Assembly: GCA_017353825.1 (NCBI GenBank)
Contig: JAFMSC010000137.1
Span: forward strand, 1 to 9,234
Direction: 5' to 3'
DNA from: Hyphomicrobiaceae bacterium
GTDB lineage: Bacteria > Pseudomonadota > Alphaproteobacteria > Rhizobiales > Hyphomicrobiaceae
DNA length: 9,234 bases
Position numbers and translations under genes: made by a program. The notes below the pieces were generated by a model. That model saw only the letters and a list, made by a program, of their open reading frames with translations, searched no databases and had not been told where the DNA came from. Position 1 is the first letter of the stretch, and each line of letters starts with the position of its first letter. Below, one piece after another: positions 1 through 6,215 of the stretch.

Positions 1-1
1 A

Positions 2-109
2 CTTTGGCGCGACGGCGACCCGCTCGCCGAGCGCGCGCCCATTGCGGCTGCAGCCCTGGGCACCCCGAAGGCCATCCCGCCCGTTGGCCTTGTGGCGCGC
101 CGGCCTTAG
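2..109 (+). CDS. Possible 3' end of an upstream gene (partial, unidentified)
   Basis: The reading frame that begins at base 2 stays open from the window edge to a TAG at 107-109, giving about 35 residues that start LWRDGDPLAERAPIAA. Third codon positions in this frame are mostly G or C, as in the genuine genes of the window, and the residue mix (DGDPLAER, then Ala-rich) looks protein-like. The competing frame that runs 4-309 reads as Arg/Pro/Gly-rich filler with no recognisable motif. I do not recognise the family, and 35 residues are too few to assign one. The missing upstream sequence would settle whether this is a real C-terminus. Confidence 0.3.
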   Translation, partial: LWRDGDPLAERAPIAAAALGTPKAIPPVGLVARRP

Positions 110-305
110 GCGGCCGCGCCAATAGCCCAACGCACCCGACCGGCGGTCTCCGAGCCGACCTGGGGGTGGTGGATTTCGCGCGGGACGAAGCGACGAGACC
201 GCCCATGCCGCCGATGGCAGACATGCGCCCAGGCCCGGCGACAACGCCAGGTCCGTGGGCCAATCTTCCACCTCAGCGCCAGGTCGTCGGAAAGGGTGGG
301 CCGCC
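110..305. other. Intergenic region upstream of the MFS transporter
   Basis: About 196 bases with no convincing coding frame, RNA gene or strong promoter. The only functional signal I can point to is the purine-rich stretch GGAAAGGGTGGG at 289-300, which sits at suitable spacing before the GTG at 306 and probably serves as the transporter ribosome binding site. Confidence 0.4.
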
Positions 306-1538
306 GTGAGCAGCAAGATCGACAGCCGGGAGGCGTGGCTGGTCACCGTGGCGGCGCTTGCCATGGCGTCCGTGTGCTTCGGTGCGCCCCTCGTCGTGAC
401 CGTGGCTTTGAAGTACGTGGCGGCTGACCTCGGGGGCTACCGCTCCATCCCTTCGGCGGCCTTGTCCCTCGGCATGTTCGGCACGGGCATCGGCGGACTG
501 GCGATGGGATGGCTCGCTGACCGGTTCGGCGTGCGCTCGGTCGTGATGTTCGGGGCCAGCATGGTCTGCATGGGGCTCATGTTGTCCGCGGGAGGGCAAG
601 CTTGGCAGCTCTATGTTGGGCACGGGTTGTTCATTGGGCTTCTCGGCAACGGCGCGATCCACGCGCCGCTCTACGTCTATGTTACTCGGTGGTTCGAGGC
701 GCGGCGCGGCACCGCCCTCGCCCTGATCGCCAGCGGACAGTACATCGCCGGCGCGACGTGGCCGCCGGTGTTCGAACGGGTAACTGCCGCCTACGGCTGG
801 CAGACCTGCATGGCCGGCTTCGGCATCTTGGTTGTGGTGGTCGTGCTGCCGCTCGCGGTCCTGTTCCTGCGCGCCGCACCGGAACAGCCCGACTCCAAGC
901 CGGGCGCCACGGCTGCCGCAGGCGGCGGTACGGTGCTCGACCTGCGCCCGAACACGGCTTTCGCCTTGCTCGCCATCGCCTCGTTCCTGTGCTGCGTCCC
1001 AATGGCGATGCCGGCCTCCCACCTGATCGCCTTCTGCGGCGACGTCGGCCTGACCGCCGCTAAGGGCGCCGCCATGCTGTCGGTCCTGCTGGTGACCGCC
1101 TTTGTCAGCCGGCAGCTGTGGGGTTGGCTCTCGGACCGGGTCGGCGGCCTGATGACGCTGCTGGTCGGCTCGCTGGCGCAGGTCTCCGGGATGACGGGGT
1201 TTCTTTTGACACAGGACGAGGCGGGGCTGTTTGCCGTCGCAGCGGTGTTCGGCCTCGGCCTTTCGGGCCTCGTTCCCGCCTACATCCTCAGCATTCGCCA
1301 GCTGTTTCCGGCGCGCGAGGCGAGCTGGCGCATTCCGGCTTTGCTGCTCACTGCCATGGCCGGCATGGCGACCGGCAGCTGGAGCGCCGGCTTCATCTAT
1401 GACCGCGCCGGCTACTACGCCCCCGCCTTCGCCACTGGCATCGCCGCCAACCTCCTCCACCTCTGCATCATCACCACCTTGGTGCTGCAATGGCGGCGCA
1501 TGCCGGACCGCCCCGCCCTGGGGCGGGCCGTAGCGTAG
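306..1538 (+). CDS. MFS transporter, 12 transmembrane helices, substrate unknown
   Basis: A secondary transporter of the major facilitator superfamily, expected in the inner membrane. The 410-residue product has the family's two six-helix halves. The loop 2-3 motif A is seen as GWLADRFGVRS at about residues 68-78 and recurs in the second half as GWLSDRVGG at about 273-281. RWFEARRGTALAL (about 128-140) is typical of transporters resembling the oxalate/formate-monocarboxylate type, so a small organic acid is a reasonable guess, but nothing in the sequence fixes the substrate. A hydrophilic Pro/Ala/Gly linker at about 190-212 separates the halves. I prefer the GTG at 306 because GGAAAGGGTGGG lies 5 bases before it and the first helix follows at once; a GTG at 255 would add 17 non-hydrophobic residues. 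It is convergent with leuD and shares a hairpin with it. Confidence 0.85.
   Translation: MSSKIDSREAWLVTVAALAMASVCFGAPLVVTVALKYVAADLGGYRSIPSAALSLGMFGTGIGGLAMGWLADRFGVRSVVMFGASMVCMGLMLSAGGQAWQLYVGHGLFIGLLGNGAIHAPLYVYVTRWFEARRGTALALIASGQYIAGATWPPVFERVTAAYGWQTCMAGFGILVVVVVLPLAVLFLRAAPEQPDSKPGATAAAGGGTVLDLRPNTAFALLAIASFLCCVPMAMPASHLIAFCGDVGLTAAKGAAMLSVLLVTAFVSRQLWGWLSDRVGGLMTLLVGSLAQVSGMTGFLLTQDEAGLFAVAAVFGLGLSGLVPAYILSIRQLFPAREASWRIPALLLTAMAGMATGSWSAGFIYDRAGYYAPAFATGIAANLLHLCIITTLVLQWRRMPDRPALGRAVA
1508..1526 (+). other. GC hairpin in the last codons of the MFS gene
   Basis: CCGCCCC (1508-1514) and GGGGCGG (1520-1526) are perfect 7-bp arms around a 5-base loop, ending 12 bases before the end of the transporter gene. 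It may help mRNA 3'-end stability or termination together with the larger hairpin at 1541-1579. No T-run follows. Confidence 0.35.
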
Positions 1539-1540
1539 AC

Positions 1541-1579
1541 GCCTCGTTAACCCAACTGCGCAAGTTGGTTTGATGAGGC
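1541..1579. terminator. Long hairpin between convergent MFS gene and leuD, candidate bidirectional terminator
   Basis: GCCTC (1541-1545) pairs with GAGGC (1575-1579), GTTAA (1546-1550) with TTGAT (1570-1574, two G-T wobbles), and CCAACT (1552-1557) with AGTTGG (1563-1568). The loop is GCGCA, and the only mismatch is C1551 against T1569. This gives 16 paired positions in a 76-bp gap between two convergent genes, where a shared terminator is expected. Neither side carries a clear T-run, so classical Rho-independent termination is not certain; it may be an mRNA end-protecting stem. Confidence 0.6.
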
Positions 1580-1614
1580 CGAAGGCCATAACCCCCTGGA
1601 GGGCGAAGCACCCC

Positions 1615-2220
1615 TCAAGCCCACGGCCGCGCCGCCTTGGCCTTCCCCTCGAAGTCGGAGATCGCCTTCTCGCTTTCCAGGGTCAGGCCGATGTTGTCGA
1701 GGCCCTCCAGCAGGCAGCGCTTGCGGAACGGGTCCATCTCAAAAGTGATGCAACCGCCGTCGGGGCCACGGATCTCCTGCTTCTCGAGGTCGATGGTGAT
1801 GGTGGCGTTGGCGCCGCGGCTGGCGTCGTCCAACAGCTTGTCCACGTCTTCCTGCGGGAGCTTGATGGGCAGGATGCCGTTTTGGAAGCAGTTATTGTGG
1901 AAGATGTCGGCGAACGAGGGCGCGATGACGCAGCGGATGCCGAAATCAAGCAGCGCCCACGGCGCGTGCTCGCGCGATGAGCCGCAGCCGAAGTTCTCAC
2001 CCGCCACCAGGATCTGCGCCTTGCGGTAGGCCGGCTTATTGAGCACGAAGTCCGGCTTCTCCTTCCCGTTCTCGTCGTAGCGCAGCTCGTAGAGCAGGTT
2101 CTTGCCGAGCCCGGTGCGCTCGATGGTCTTGAGGAACTGCTTGGGGATGATGGCGTCGGTATCAACGTTGATCATGGGCAGCGGCGCCGCCACACCGGTC
2201 AGGGTGGTAAACTTCTGCAT
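1615..2220 (-). CDS. leuD: 3-isopropylmalate dehydratase small subunit
   Basis: Small subunit of isopropylmalate isomerase, which with LeuC (4Fe-4S large subunit) converts 2-isopropylmalate to 3-isopropylmalate in leucine synthesis in the cytoplasm. The 201-residue length matches bacterial LeuD. Visible family marks are the N-terminal PLPMINVDTDAIIPKQFL (about 13-30), the swivel-domain signature GENFGCGSSREHAPWA (about 74-89) and SFADIFHNNCFQNGILP (about 102-118). The ATG at 2220 is supported by a GGAAGGAG just upstream on the minus strand, although its spacing is short. It lies 48 bp downstream of a small unidentified gene on the same strand, so the two are probably cotranscribed. No leuC or leuB is present in the window, so leuD is separated from at least its immediate partners here. 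Confidence 0.97.
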   Translation of the reverse strand: MQKFTTLTGVAAPLPMINVDTDAIIPKQFLKTIERTGLGKNLLYELRYDENGKEKPDFVLNKPAYRKAQILVAGENFGCGSSREHAPWALLDFGIRCVIAPSFADIFHNNCFQNGILPIKLPQEDVDKLLDDASRGANATITIDLEKQEIRGPDGGCITFEMDPFRKRCLLEGLDNIGLTLESEKAISDFEGKAKAARPWA

Positions 2221-2250
2221 GACTCCTTCCCGCCTTCCCCATTTGCCTAA

Positions 2251-2266
2251 TTGGTTTCTATTGGTT
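2251..2266. repeat. 10-bp-spaced direct repeat upstream of leuD
   Basis: TTGGTT occurs at 2251-2256 and again at 2261-2266, one helical turn apart. On the leuD strand this reads as two consecutive AACCAAT-type units within the 48-bp gap between the small upstream gene and leuD. The gap is noticeably AT-richer than its surroundings. It could be a protein-binding site or simply chance. Confidence 0.3.
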
Positions 2267-2268
2267 CG

Positions 2269-2700
2269 TTATGTCCTCAGCCCGTCGGCCAGCGCCCTGA
2301 AATAGCCCTCGGCCTCGACCAGCCGCTCGATGCGCCGGGCATAGGCACCGGCAGCCGCGCTCAGCGGCGGCTCCCGGCTTCCAAGCTGCACCAGGCGCCT
2401 TTTAACGCCGGCCAGCTTGCGTCCGTCAAGGTGCATGTCCAAAGCCTTGACGATGTCCTCGACGTAGCCGGCGATGGGCCCCAGCTCGCGAACGGTGTCG
2501 CGCGCCGCCCGCACCGATCTGGGGTCCTTTTCCAGCCGCCCCAGGGCGACGGCGACGCGCGCCAGCGTGTCGGCGATTTGCTCGGCGTGGTGGGCGACCG
2601 TCGCACGCCGGCCGGCATCCAGCTCGCGGATTAGCCCGCGCCAGCGGTAGAGCGTCTGTGACAGATGCAGGAGCTTGGCGACGTAGGCGAGAAGGTTCAT
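2269..2700 (-). CDS. Small helical protein of unknown function upstream of leuD
   Basis: I do not recognise this 143-residue protein. It starts with a mildly amphipathic segment (MNLLAYVAKLLHLSQTLYRW) and continues as an almost proline-free, Arg/Ala/Leu/Glu-rich chain with heptad-like spacing (for example about 35-58 and 66-105), suggesting a helical bundle or short coiled coil. It has no signal peptide, no clear transmembrane helix and no cysteine or metal motif. Third-position GC richness and a frame open across the whole gap support it as a real gene. The ATG at 2700 is chosen because the protein-like sequence starts there, but no good ribosome binding site is visible; a TTG at 2742 would add 14 residues. 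It is 48 bp upstream of leuD on the same strand and divergent from kdsA. Confidence 0.6.
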   Translation of the reverse strand: MNLLAYVAKLLHLSQTLYRWRGLIRELDAGRRATVAHHAEQIADTLARVAVALGRLEKDPRSVRAARDTVRELGPIAGYVEDIVKALDMHLDGRKLAGVKRRLVQLGSREPPLSAAAGAYARRIERLVEAEGYFRALADGLRT

Positions 2701-2835
2701 GGGACGCTGGGTGTGTCCAATACCAAACCGAATCGCCCCCAATTCGCGGGCTATGCTAACTAGCGCTCGGAGCCGGGGGGATCACCGGGAGCATTTCGCC
2801 CCCAGGTGCGTCCCTGACTGCCAGCGACGCTGAAA

Positions 2836-2841
2836 GGGAGG
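2836..2841 (+). promoter_or_regulatory. Ribosome binding site before kdsA, start ambiguous
   Basis: GGGAGG at 2836-2841 lies 9 bases before a GTG at 2851 and 18 bases before the ATG at 2860. A weaker TTAGGGTG (2846-2853) lies just ahead of the ATG. Either codon could be used; they are in frame and differ by three residues (V-F-A). Confidence 0.5.
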
Positions 2842-2859
2842 CGTGTTAGGGTGTTTGCC

Positions 2860-3714
2860 ATGAGCGACACAACCAAACCCAACCCCGCCGTCACCATCGG
2901 CAACGTCACCTTCGCCAACGACCGGTCGATCGCCCTATTCGCCGGCCCCTGCCAGATGGAGAGCCGCGGCCATGCGCTGGAGATGGCCTTGGCGCTCAAA
3001 GAAATCTGCGGCCGGCTCAACATCGGTCTCGTCTACAAGACCTCTTTCGACAAGGCCAACCGCACTTCCCTCAAGGCTCGGCGCGGCATCGGCCTCGACG
3101 GGGCCCTGCCGGTGTTCGCCGAGATCCGCACGAGCCTTGGCATCCCTGTCGTCACCGATGTGCACAACGTAGAGCAGTGCGCACCGCTGGCGGAGGTGGT
3201 GGACGTGCTGCAGATCCCAGCGTTCCTGTGCCGGCAAACCGACCTGGTGGTGGCGGCGGCACGGACCGGCCGCGCCATCAAGATCAAGAAGGGCCAGTTC
3301 CTCGCCCCCTGGGACATGCAGAATGTGGTCGACAAGGTCACCGGTAGCGGCAACCCCAATGTGCTCGTCACCGAGCGCGGCGCCTCCTTCGGCTACAATA
3401 CGCTGGTCGTGGACATGCGCGCGCTCGCCATCATGGGCCAAATCGGCTGCCCGGTGATATTCGACGCCACCCACGCAGTGCAGAGCCCCGGCGGGCAGGG
3501 CACCGCCTCCGGCGGCGACCGCCGCTTCGTGCCGGTGCTGGCGCGTGCCGCGGTGGCGGTGGGCGTTGCTGGCCTGTTCATCGAGACGCACCAGGACCCC
3601 GATAACGCCCCCTGTGACGGTCCCAACATGGTCCCACTCAAGAACCTGGAGGCCCTGCTTGGCGAGCTGATGGCGATCGATGCGGCGGTGAAAAGGTACC
3701 AGAGCCGGGGCTGA
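2860..3714 (+). CDS. kdsA: 3-deoxy-8-phosphooctulonate synthase (KDO8P synthase)
   Basis: Condenses phosphoenolpyruvate with arabinose 5-phosphate to give Kdo 8-phosphate, the precursor of the Kdo sugars of LPS; cytoplasmic. The 284-residue product matches the family's usual length. Diagnostic stretches are FAGPCQMES (about 27-35), KTSFDKANRTS (about 60-70), PAFLCRQTDL (about 120-129), KKGQFLAPWDM (about 143-153), TERGASFGYN (about 171-180), FDATHAVQSPGG (about 201-212) and FIETHQDPDNAPCDGPN (about 240-256). Cys31, His205, Glu242 and Asp253 occupy the positions of the metal ligands in the Aquifex-type enzyme, whereas the E. coli enzyme has Asn in place of the Cys; this points to the metal-dependent class. 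The ATG at 2860 matches the usual family start; GTG 2851 is an alternative. It stands alone on its strand, divergent from the leuD-linked gene. Confidence 0.96.
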   Translation: MSDTTKPNPAVTIGNVTFANDRSIALFAGPCQMESRGHALEMALALKEICGRLNIGLVYKTSFDKANRTSLKARRGIGLDGALPVFAEIRTSLGIPVVTDVHNVEQCAPLAEVVDVLQIPAFLCRQTDLVVAAARTGRAIKIKKGQFLAPWDMQNVVDKVTGSGNPNVLVTERGASFGYNTLVVDMRALAIMGQIGCPVIFDATHAVQSPGGQGTASGGDRRFVPVLARAAVAVGVAGLFIETHQDPDNAPCDGPNMVPLKNLEALLGELMAIDAAVKRYQSRG

Positions 3715-3734
3715 TACCATCATCATTATCCCCC

Positions 3735-3769
3735 TGCGCCGGAAATTCCGGCCTTCAGGCCGAGGCGCA
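3735..3769. repeat. Nested inverted repeats downstream of kdsA
   Basis: TGCGCC (3735-3740) and GGCGCA (3764-3769) form outer arms. Inside, GCCGGAA (3738-3744) and TTCCGGC (3746-3752) are a perfect 7-bp palindrome around one A, while CGGCC (3749-3753) and GGCCG (3758-3762) form an alternative stem with a TTCA loop. The inner stems overlap at 3749-3752, so they are mutually exclusive. The segment starts 21 bases after the kdsA stop and could end the kdsA transcript, though no T-run follows. A REP-type repeat or an insertion-sequence end are alternatives. Confidence 0.5.
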
Positions 3770-4062
3770 ACGCTCATGCCGGGCGATCGCCCTTGAGGAT
3801 CTATCGCCCTTGCGGACCTCAACGGCATTCCGCTCCCACGAGCGCTGGCCCCCCTCAGCCTTGCACCGTTGCAGACCGGGCGTTTGGCCAGCTCCGCAGC
3901 CTCGTTGCCTCTAAGGCGAGGCTGGCAGGCGTCCCGTTACGGTTGGTCGATCCCCGCTATACCAGCAAAGGGCTATCCCGAGCGCGGGACCTCGACCATA
4001 AGAACGACGGCGCTAGCCCGACTTTCTCGGCTAGGTCCCGATGTCAGACCTGGAGGGCGTGA
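3750..4062 (+). pseudogene. tnpB: TnpB (IS200/IS605 OrfB-type) C-terminal relic, frameshifted
   Basis: Two frames read in succession give the C-terminal third of a TnpB-like RNA-guided nuclease/transposase accessory protein. Frame one, about 3765-3869, reads AQRSCRAIALEDLSPLR, then on to SALHR, matching the family's AIALEDLxGIR...LHxW region, with the RuvC glutamate in LEDL kept. After a frameshift near 3870, frame two (about 3874-4062) reads FGQLRSLVASKARLAGVPLR, LVDPRYTSKG, then LDHKN, matching the family's FxQLRxxxxYKAxxAGVxVxxVDPxYTSxxCSxCG...KNR block. The four zinc-ribbon cysteine positions appear as Leu, Ala, Ala and Arg, and no final RuvC aspartate motif (D-x-N-A-A) follows before the TGA at 4060. 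The N-terminal two thirds are absent. This is recognition by eye of motif order and spacing, not by a search. Confidence 0.75.
3985..4040. repeat. Composite stem-loop within the TnpB relic
   Basis: CGGGACCT (3985-3992) and AGGTCCCG (4033-4040) are perfect 8-bp inverted arms. Inside them CTAGC/GCTAG (4013-4017, 4030-4034) and CGA/TCG (4019-4021, 4027-4029) form a hairpin with a CTTTC loop and one bulged C. The two stems share two bases (4033-4034). The structure overlaps the former zinc-ribbon codons. It may be a by-product of decay, a terminator for the leftward tlpA transcript (no T-run seen), or a remnant of structured RNA from the element's right end. Confidence 0.4.
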
Positions 4063-4074
4063 TGCCTGGGGCAC

Positions 4075-4752
4075 CTACTCCAGCGCGGCGCGGATCAGGC
4101 GCTTGGCGTCCTCGCCGTCCCATTCGGCTGGACCGAGCAGGCGACCGATCTCGCGGCCCTGGGCATCGACGAGGAGCGTAGCGGGCAGGCCCACCACGCG
4201 CAGATCGGAGGTGGCGCGGGCGCTCTGATCGACGTAAAGGCCGAGCTTCTCCACCTTGATGTCCTCGAGAAATTTCCTCGACGCTTCCAGGCCCTTGCGG
4301 TCGACGCTCAGCGCCAGCACCTGGAACTTGTCGGAGCCGATCTCGTTCTGCAGGCGGTCGAGCGAGGGCATCTCCTTGCGGCAAGGCAGGCACCACGTGG
4401 CCCACAGGTTGAGGAGCAGCACTTTGCCGTTCCAGTCAGCAAGCGTGTGCTCCTTCCCCTCGGCATCCTGGAACTTGAAGGCTGGCAGCGCCTCCGGCTC
4501 GTTGCGGAATACGAAGCCCGCCATTTGGCCCCGGCTCAGCGGGTTGGCCCCGGGCCCTTTGGGAAGCCCCTTGGCGGGTTCCTGAGCGGCAGCCGTCCCC
4601 GGCACCGCAATGCTGGCCGGGGATCGGGCGTTGTCAGGCCGGCCAAGGGTCACGTATACGGCTGCGAACCCTACCACGGCCGCAATCGCGGCGGTGACCA
4701 AGGAGACGACGGCCGTCCTCAATGTGCTCTGCCTTGGAGCCTGGCTTTCCAT
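4075..4752 (-). CDS. tlpA: TlpA-family membrane-anchored thiol:disulfide oxidoreductase
   Basis: A thioredoxin-fold reductase tethered to the inner membrane and facing the periplasm, where TlpA/CcmG-type proteins reduce disulfides in cytochrome or oxidase assembly. The 225-residue protein has a single N-terminal hydrophobic helix (about 12-36), an Ala/Pro-rich linker (about 40-75) and a TlpA/AhpC-TSA-type thioredoxin domain (about 85-225). The active site is WATWCLPCRKE with Cys121 and Cys124, and the family's cis-proline is seen in VGLPAT (Pro190). The ATG at 4752 has a GGAG-containing stretch close upstream. It is divergent from argH across only 40 bp (4753-4792), so their promoters must overlap or lie inside each other's leaders. 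Alphaproteobacterial tlpA genes often sit here next to argH. The specific partner is not evident because no cytochrome c maturation genes are in the window. Confidence 0.92.
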   Translation of the reverse strand: MESQAPRQSTLRTAVVSLVTAAIAAVVGFAAVYVTLGRPDNARSPASIAVPGTAAAQEPAKGLPKGPGANPLSRGQMAGFVFRNEPEALPAFKFQDAEGKEHTLADWNGKVLLLNLWATWCLPCRKEMPSLDRLQNEIGSDKFQVLALSVDRKGLEASRKFLEDIKVEKLGLYVDQSARATSDLRVVGLPATLLVDAQGREIGRLLGPAEWDGEDAKRLIRAALE

Positions 4753-4792
4753 CCGCTCCGCTCACGCTGCTGCAACCATCAGGTAGACCCTC
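4753..4792. promoter_or_regulatory. Divergent promoter gap between tlpA and argH
   Basis: Only 40 bp separate the two divergent start codons, so transcription start signals for both genes must lie in it or overlap the opposing coding sequence. I see no clear -35/-10 pair. CAGGTAG at 4780-4786, 6 bases before the argH GTG, is a weak ribosome binding site. Confidence 0.35.
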
Positions 4793-6202
4793 GTGACCGA
4801 CAAATCCGCCAACAAGATGTGGGGTGGGCGCTTCACGTCATCGCCGGCCACGATCATGGAGGAGATAAACGCCTCGGTCGGCTTCGACAAGGCGCTCGCC
4901 CCCTACGACATCCGCGCCTCAAAGGCGCACGCGGCGATGCTTGGCCGGCAGGGCATCATTTCGAAAGAGGATGCGCGCAAGATCGCCACCGGGCTCGACC
5001 GGGTGATGGCGGAGATCGAAGGCGGCGAATTCGTGTTCTCGCGGGCGCTCGAAGACGTGCACATGAACGTCGAGAGCCGCCTCAAGGAGCTGATCGGCGA
5101 GCCAGCCGCCCGCTTGCACACGGCGCGTTCGCGCAACGACCAGGTGGCCACCGACTTCCGGCTCTATGTGCGCCACTGGATCGACGGCGCGGACGAGACG
5201 CTGGCGGCGCTGCAGCTGGCACTCGCCCGCAAGGCCGAAGCGCACAGCGGGCTCATCATGCCTGGCTTCACGCACCTGCAGCCTGCCCAGCCCGTCACCT
5301 TCGGCCACCACCTGATGGCCTACGTGGAGATGTTGGCGCGCGACCGGGGAAGGCTCGCCGGAGCGCGCGAGCGGCTCAACGAATGCCCGCTGGGGGCCGC
5401 CGCTCTGGCCGGCACCTCGTTTCCCATCGACCGGGACACCACAGCGGAGGCGCTCGGGTTCGACCGGCCGTGCGCCAACTCGCTTGATGCGGTCTCCGAC
5501 CGTGACTTCGTGCTGGAGACCCTGGCGACCGCCGCCATCGCCGCCATGCACCTGTCGCGCCTGGCCGACGAGATCGTGTTGTGGATGACGCCGCAGTTCG
5601 CCTTCGTGCGCCTCTCCGACAAGTTCACCACCGGCTCCTCGATCATGCCGCAGAAGCGCAACCCCGACGCAGCAGAGCTCGCCCGCGCCAAGGTCGGGCG
5701 CATAGCGGCCGCGTTCCAGAGCCTGCTCATGGTGATGAAGGGGCTCCCGCTGGCCTACGCCAAGGACCTGCAGGAGGACAAGGAGCCCACCTTCGACGCC
5801 CTCGCCAGCCTCAGCCTGGCCGTCGCGGCCACCACCGGCATGGTGGATGACCTTGAACCCAACGCCGAGCCAATGCGAGTGGCGGCCAGCTCCGGCTTCT
5901 CCACCGCCACCGACCTCGCCGACTGGCTGGTGCGCACGCTGGGGCTGCCGTTCCGGGAGTCGCACCACGTCACCGGGCGGATCGTCGCCGCCGCGGAAGC
6001 GCAGGGCGTCGGCCTCGAAGGGCTGCCCCTGGAGGCGATGCAACGGATCGAGCCGCGCATCACCAAAGACGTGTTCTCGGTCCTTTCCGTCGAAAATTCC
6101 GTCAAGAGCAGGGCAAGTTATGGTGGAACGGCGCCACAGAATGTGCGGAAAATGGCAAAGGCTTGGATAAAGCGCTTGGAAAAGCAGCAGCGAGGGGGCT
6201 AG
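4793..6202 (+). CDS. argH: Argininosuccinate lyase
   Basis: Cleaves argininosuccinate to arginine and fumarate, the last step of arginine synthesis; a cytoplasmic homotetramer of the fumarase/aspartase superfamily. The 469-residue length is usual for the family. The N-terminus MWGGRF (9-14), LEDVHMNVESRL (about 86-97), LHTARSRNDQVATD (about 108-121), the catalytic-histidine region GFTHLQPAQPVTFGHH (about 158-173, His161) and the superfamily signature GSSIMPQKRNPD (281-292), which carries the catalytic serine loop, are all intact, as is the C-terminal SYGGTAP. The start is GTG at 4793; it begins MTDKSANKMWGGRF, as expected for the family, and no better start lies upstream because tlpA begins there. 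It heads a same-strand set with lptM and lysA, but a 158-bp gap with a hairpin lies between argH and lptM. Confidence 0.97.
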   Translation: MTDKSANKMWGGRFTSSPATIMEEINASVGFDKALAPYDIRASKAHAAMLGRQGIISKEDARKIATGLDRVMAEIEGGEFVFSRALEDVHMNVESRLKELIGEPAARLHTARSRNDQVATDFRLYVRHWIDGADETLAALQLALARKAEAHSGLIMPGFTHLQPAQPVTFGHHLMAYVEMLARDRGRLAGARERLNECPLGAAALAGTSFPIDRDTTAEALGFDRPCANSLDAVSDRDFVLETLATAAIAAMHLSRLADEIVLWMTPQFAFVRLSDKFTTGSSIMPQKRNPDAAELARAKVGRIAAAFQSLLMVMKGLPLAYAKDLQEDKEPTFDALASLSLAVAATTGMVDDLEPNAEPMRVAASSGFSTATDLADWLVRTLGLPFRESHHVTGRIVAAAEAQGVGLEGLPLEAMQRIEPRITKDVFSVLSVENSVKSRASYGGTAPQNVRKMAKAWIKRLEKQQRGG

Positions 6203-6215
6203 ATGTCTGGCACCG

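Larger units (their letters stand above)
3715..4074. other. Gap between kdsA and tlpA holding a mobile-element relic and inverted repeats
   Basis: These 360 bases contain no intact gene and no tRNA-like T-arm. They hold a palindromic segment (3735-3769) just after kdsA, a degenerate TnpB C-terminal relic (about 3750-4062) and a composite stem-loop (3985-4040). The stretch is therefore best seen as decayed insertion-sequence debris between two convergent housekeeping genes. Confidence 0.6.

Noticed and set aside
273..1589. Long minus-strand open frame (438 residues) covering the MFS gene
   Set aside because: It is antisense to a transporter with clear motif A repeats and helices. Its product is His/Gly/Arg/Ala-rich without motifs, which is the usual shadow of a GC-rich gene.
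2752..2757. TATGCT as a kdsA -10 promoter element
   Set aside because: No acceptable -35 hexamer lies 16-18 bp upstream, so I cannot support a promoter here beyond chance.
2935..3828. Minus-strand open frame of 297 residues over kdsA
   Set aside because: KdsA on the plus strand is unmistakable. The antisense product has no family features and is low-complexity in charged residues.
3920..3965. tRNA T-arm-like GGTTGGTCGATCC segment
   Set aside because: It lacks the TTCRA consensus and no acceptor or anticodon stems can be drawn around it. It belongs to the VDPRYTS codons of the TnpB relic.
3793..4062. Intact small gene of 89 residues between kdsA and tlpA
   Set aside because: Only residues from about 3874 on resemble TnpB; the N-terminal part is out of frame with the upstream TnpB-like AIALEDL segment, so it is a broken remnant and not a functional gene.
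4919..6043. Minus-strand open frame of 374 residues over argH
   Set aside because: It is antisense to intact argH with all catalytic signatures; the composition is typical of a GC-driven shadow frame.
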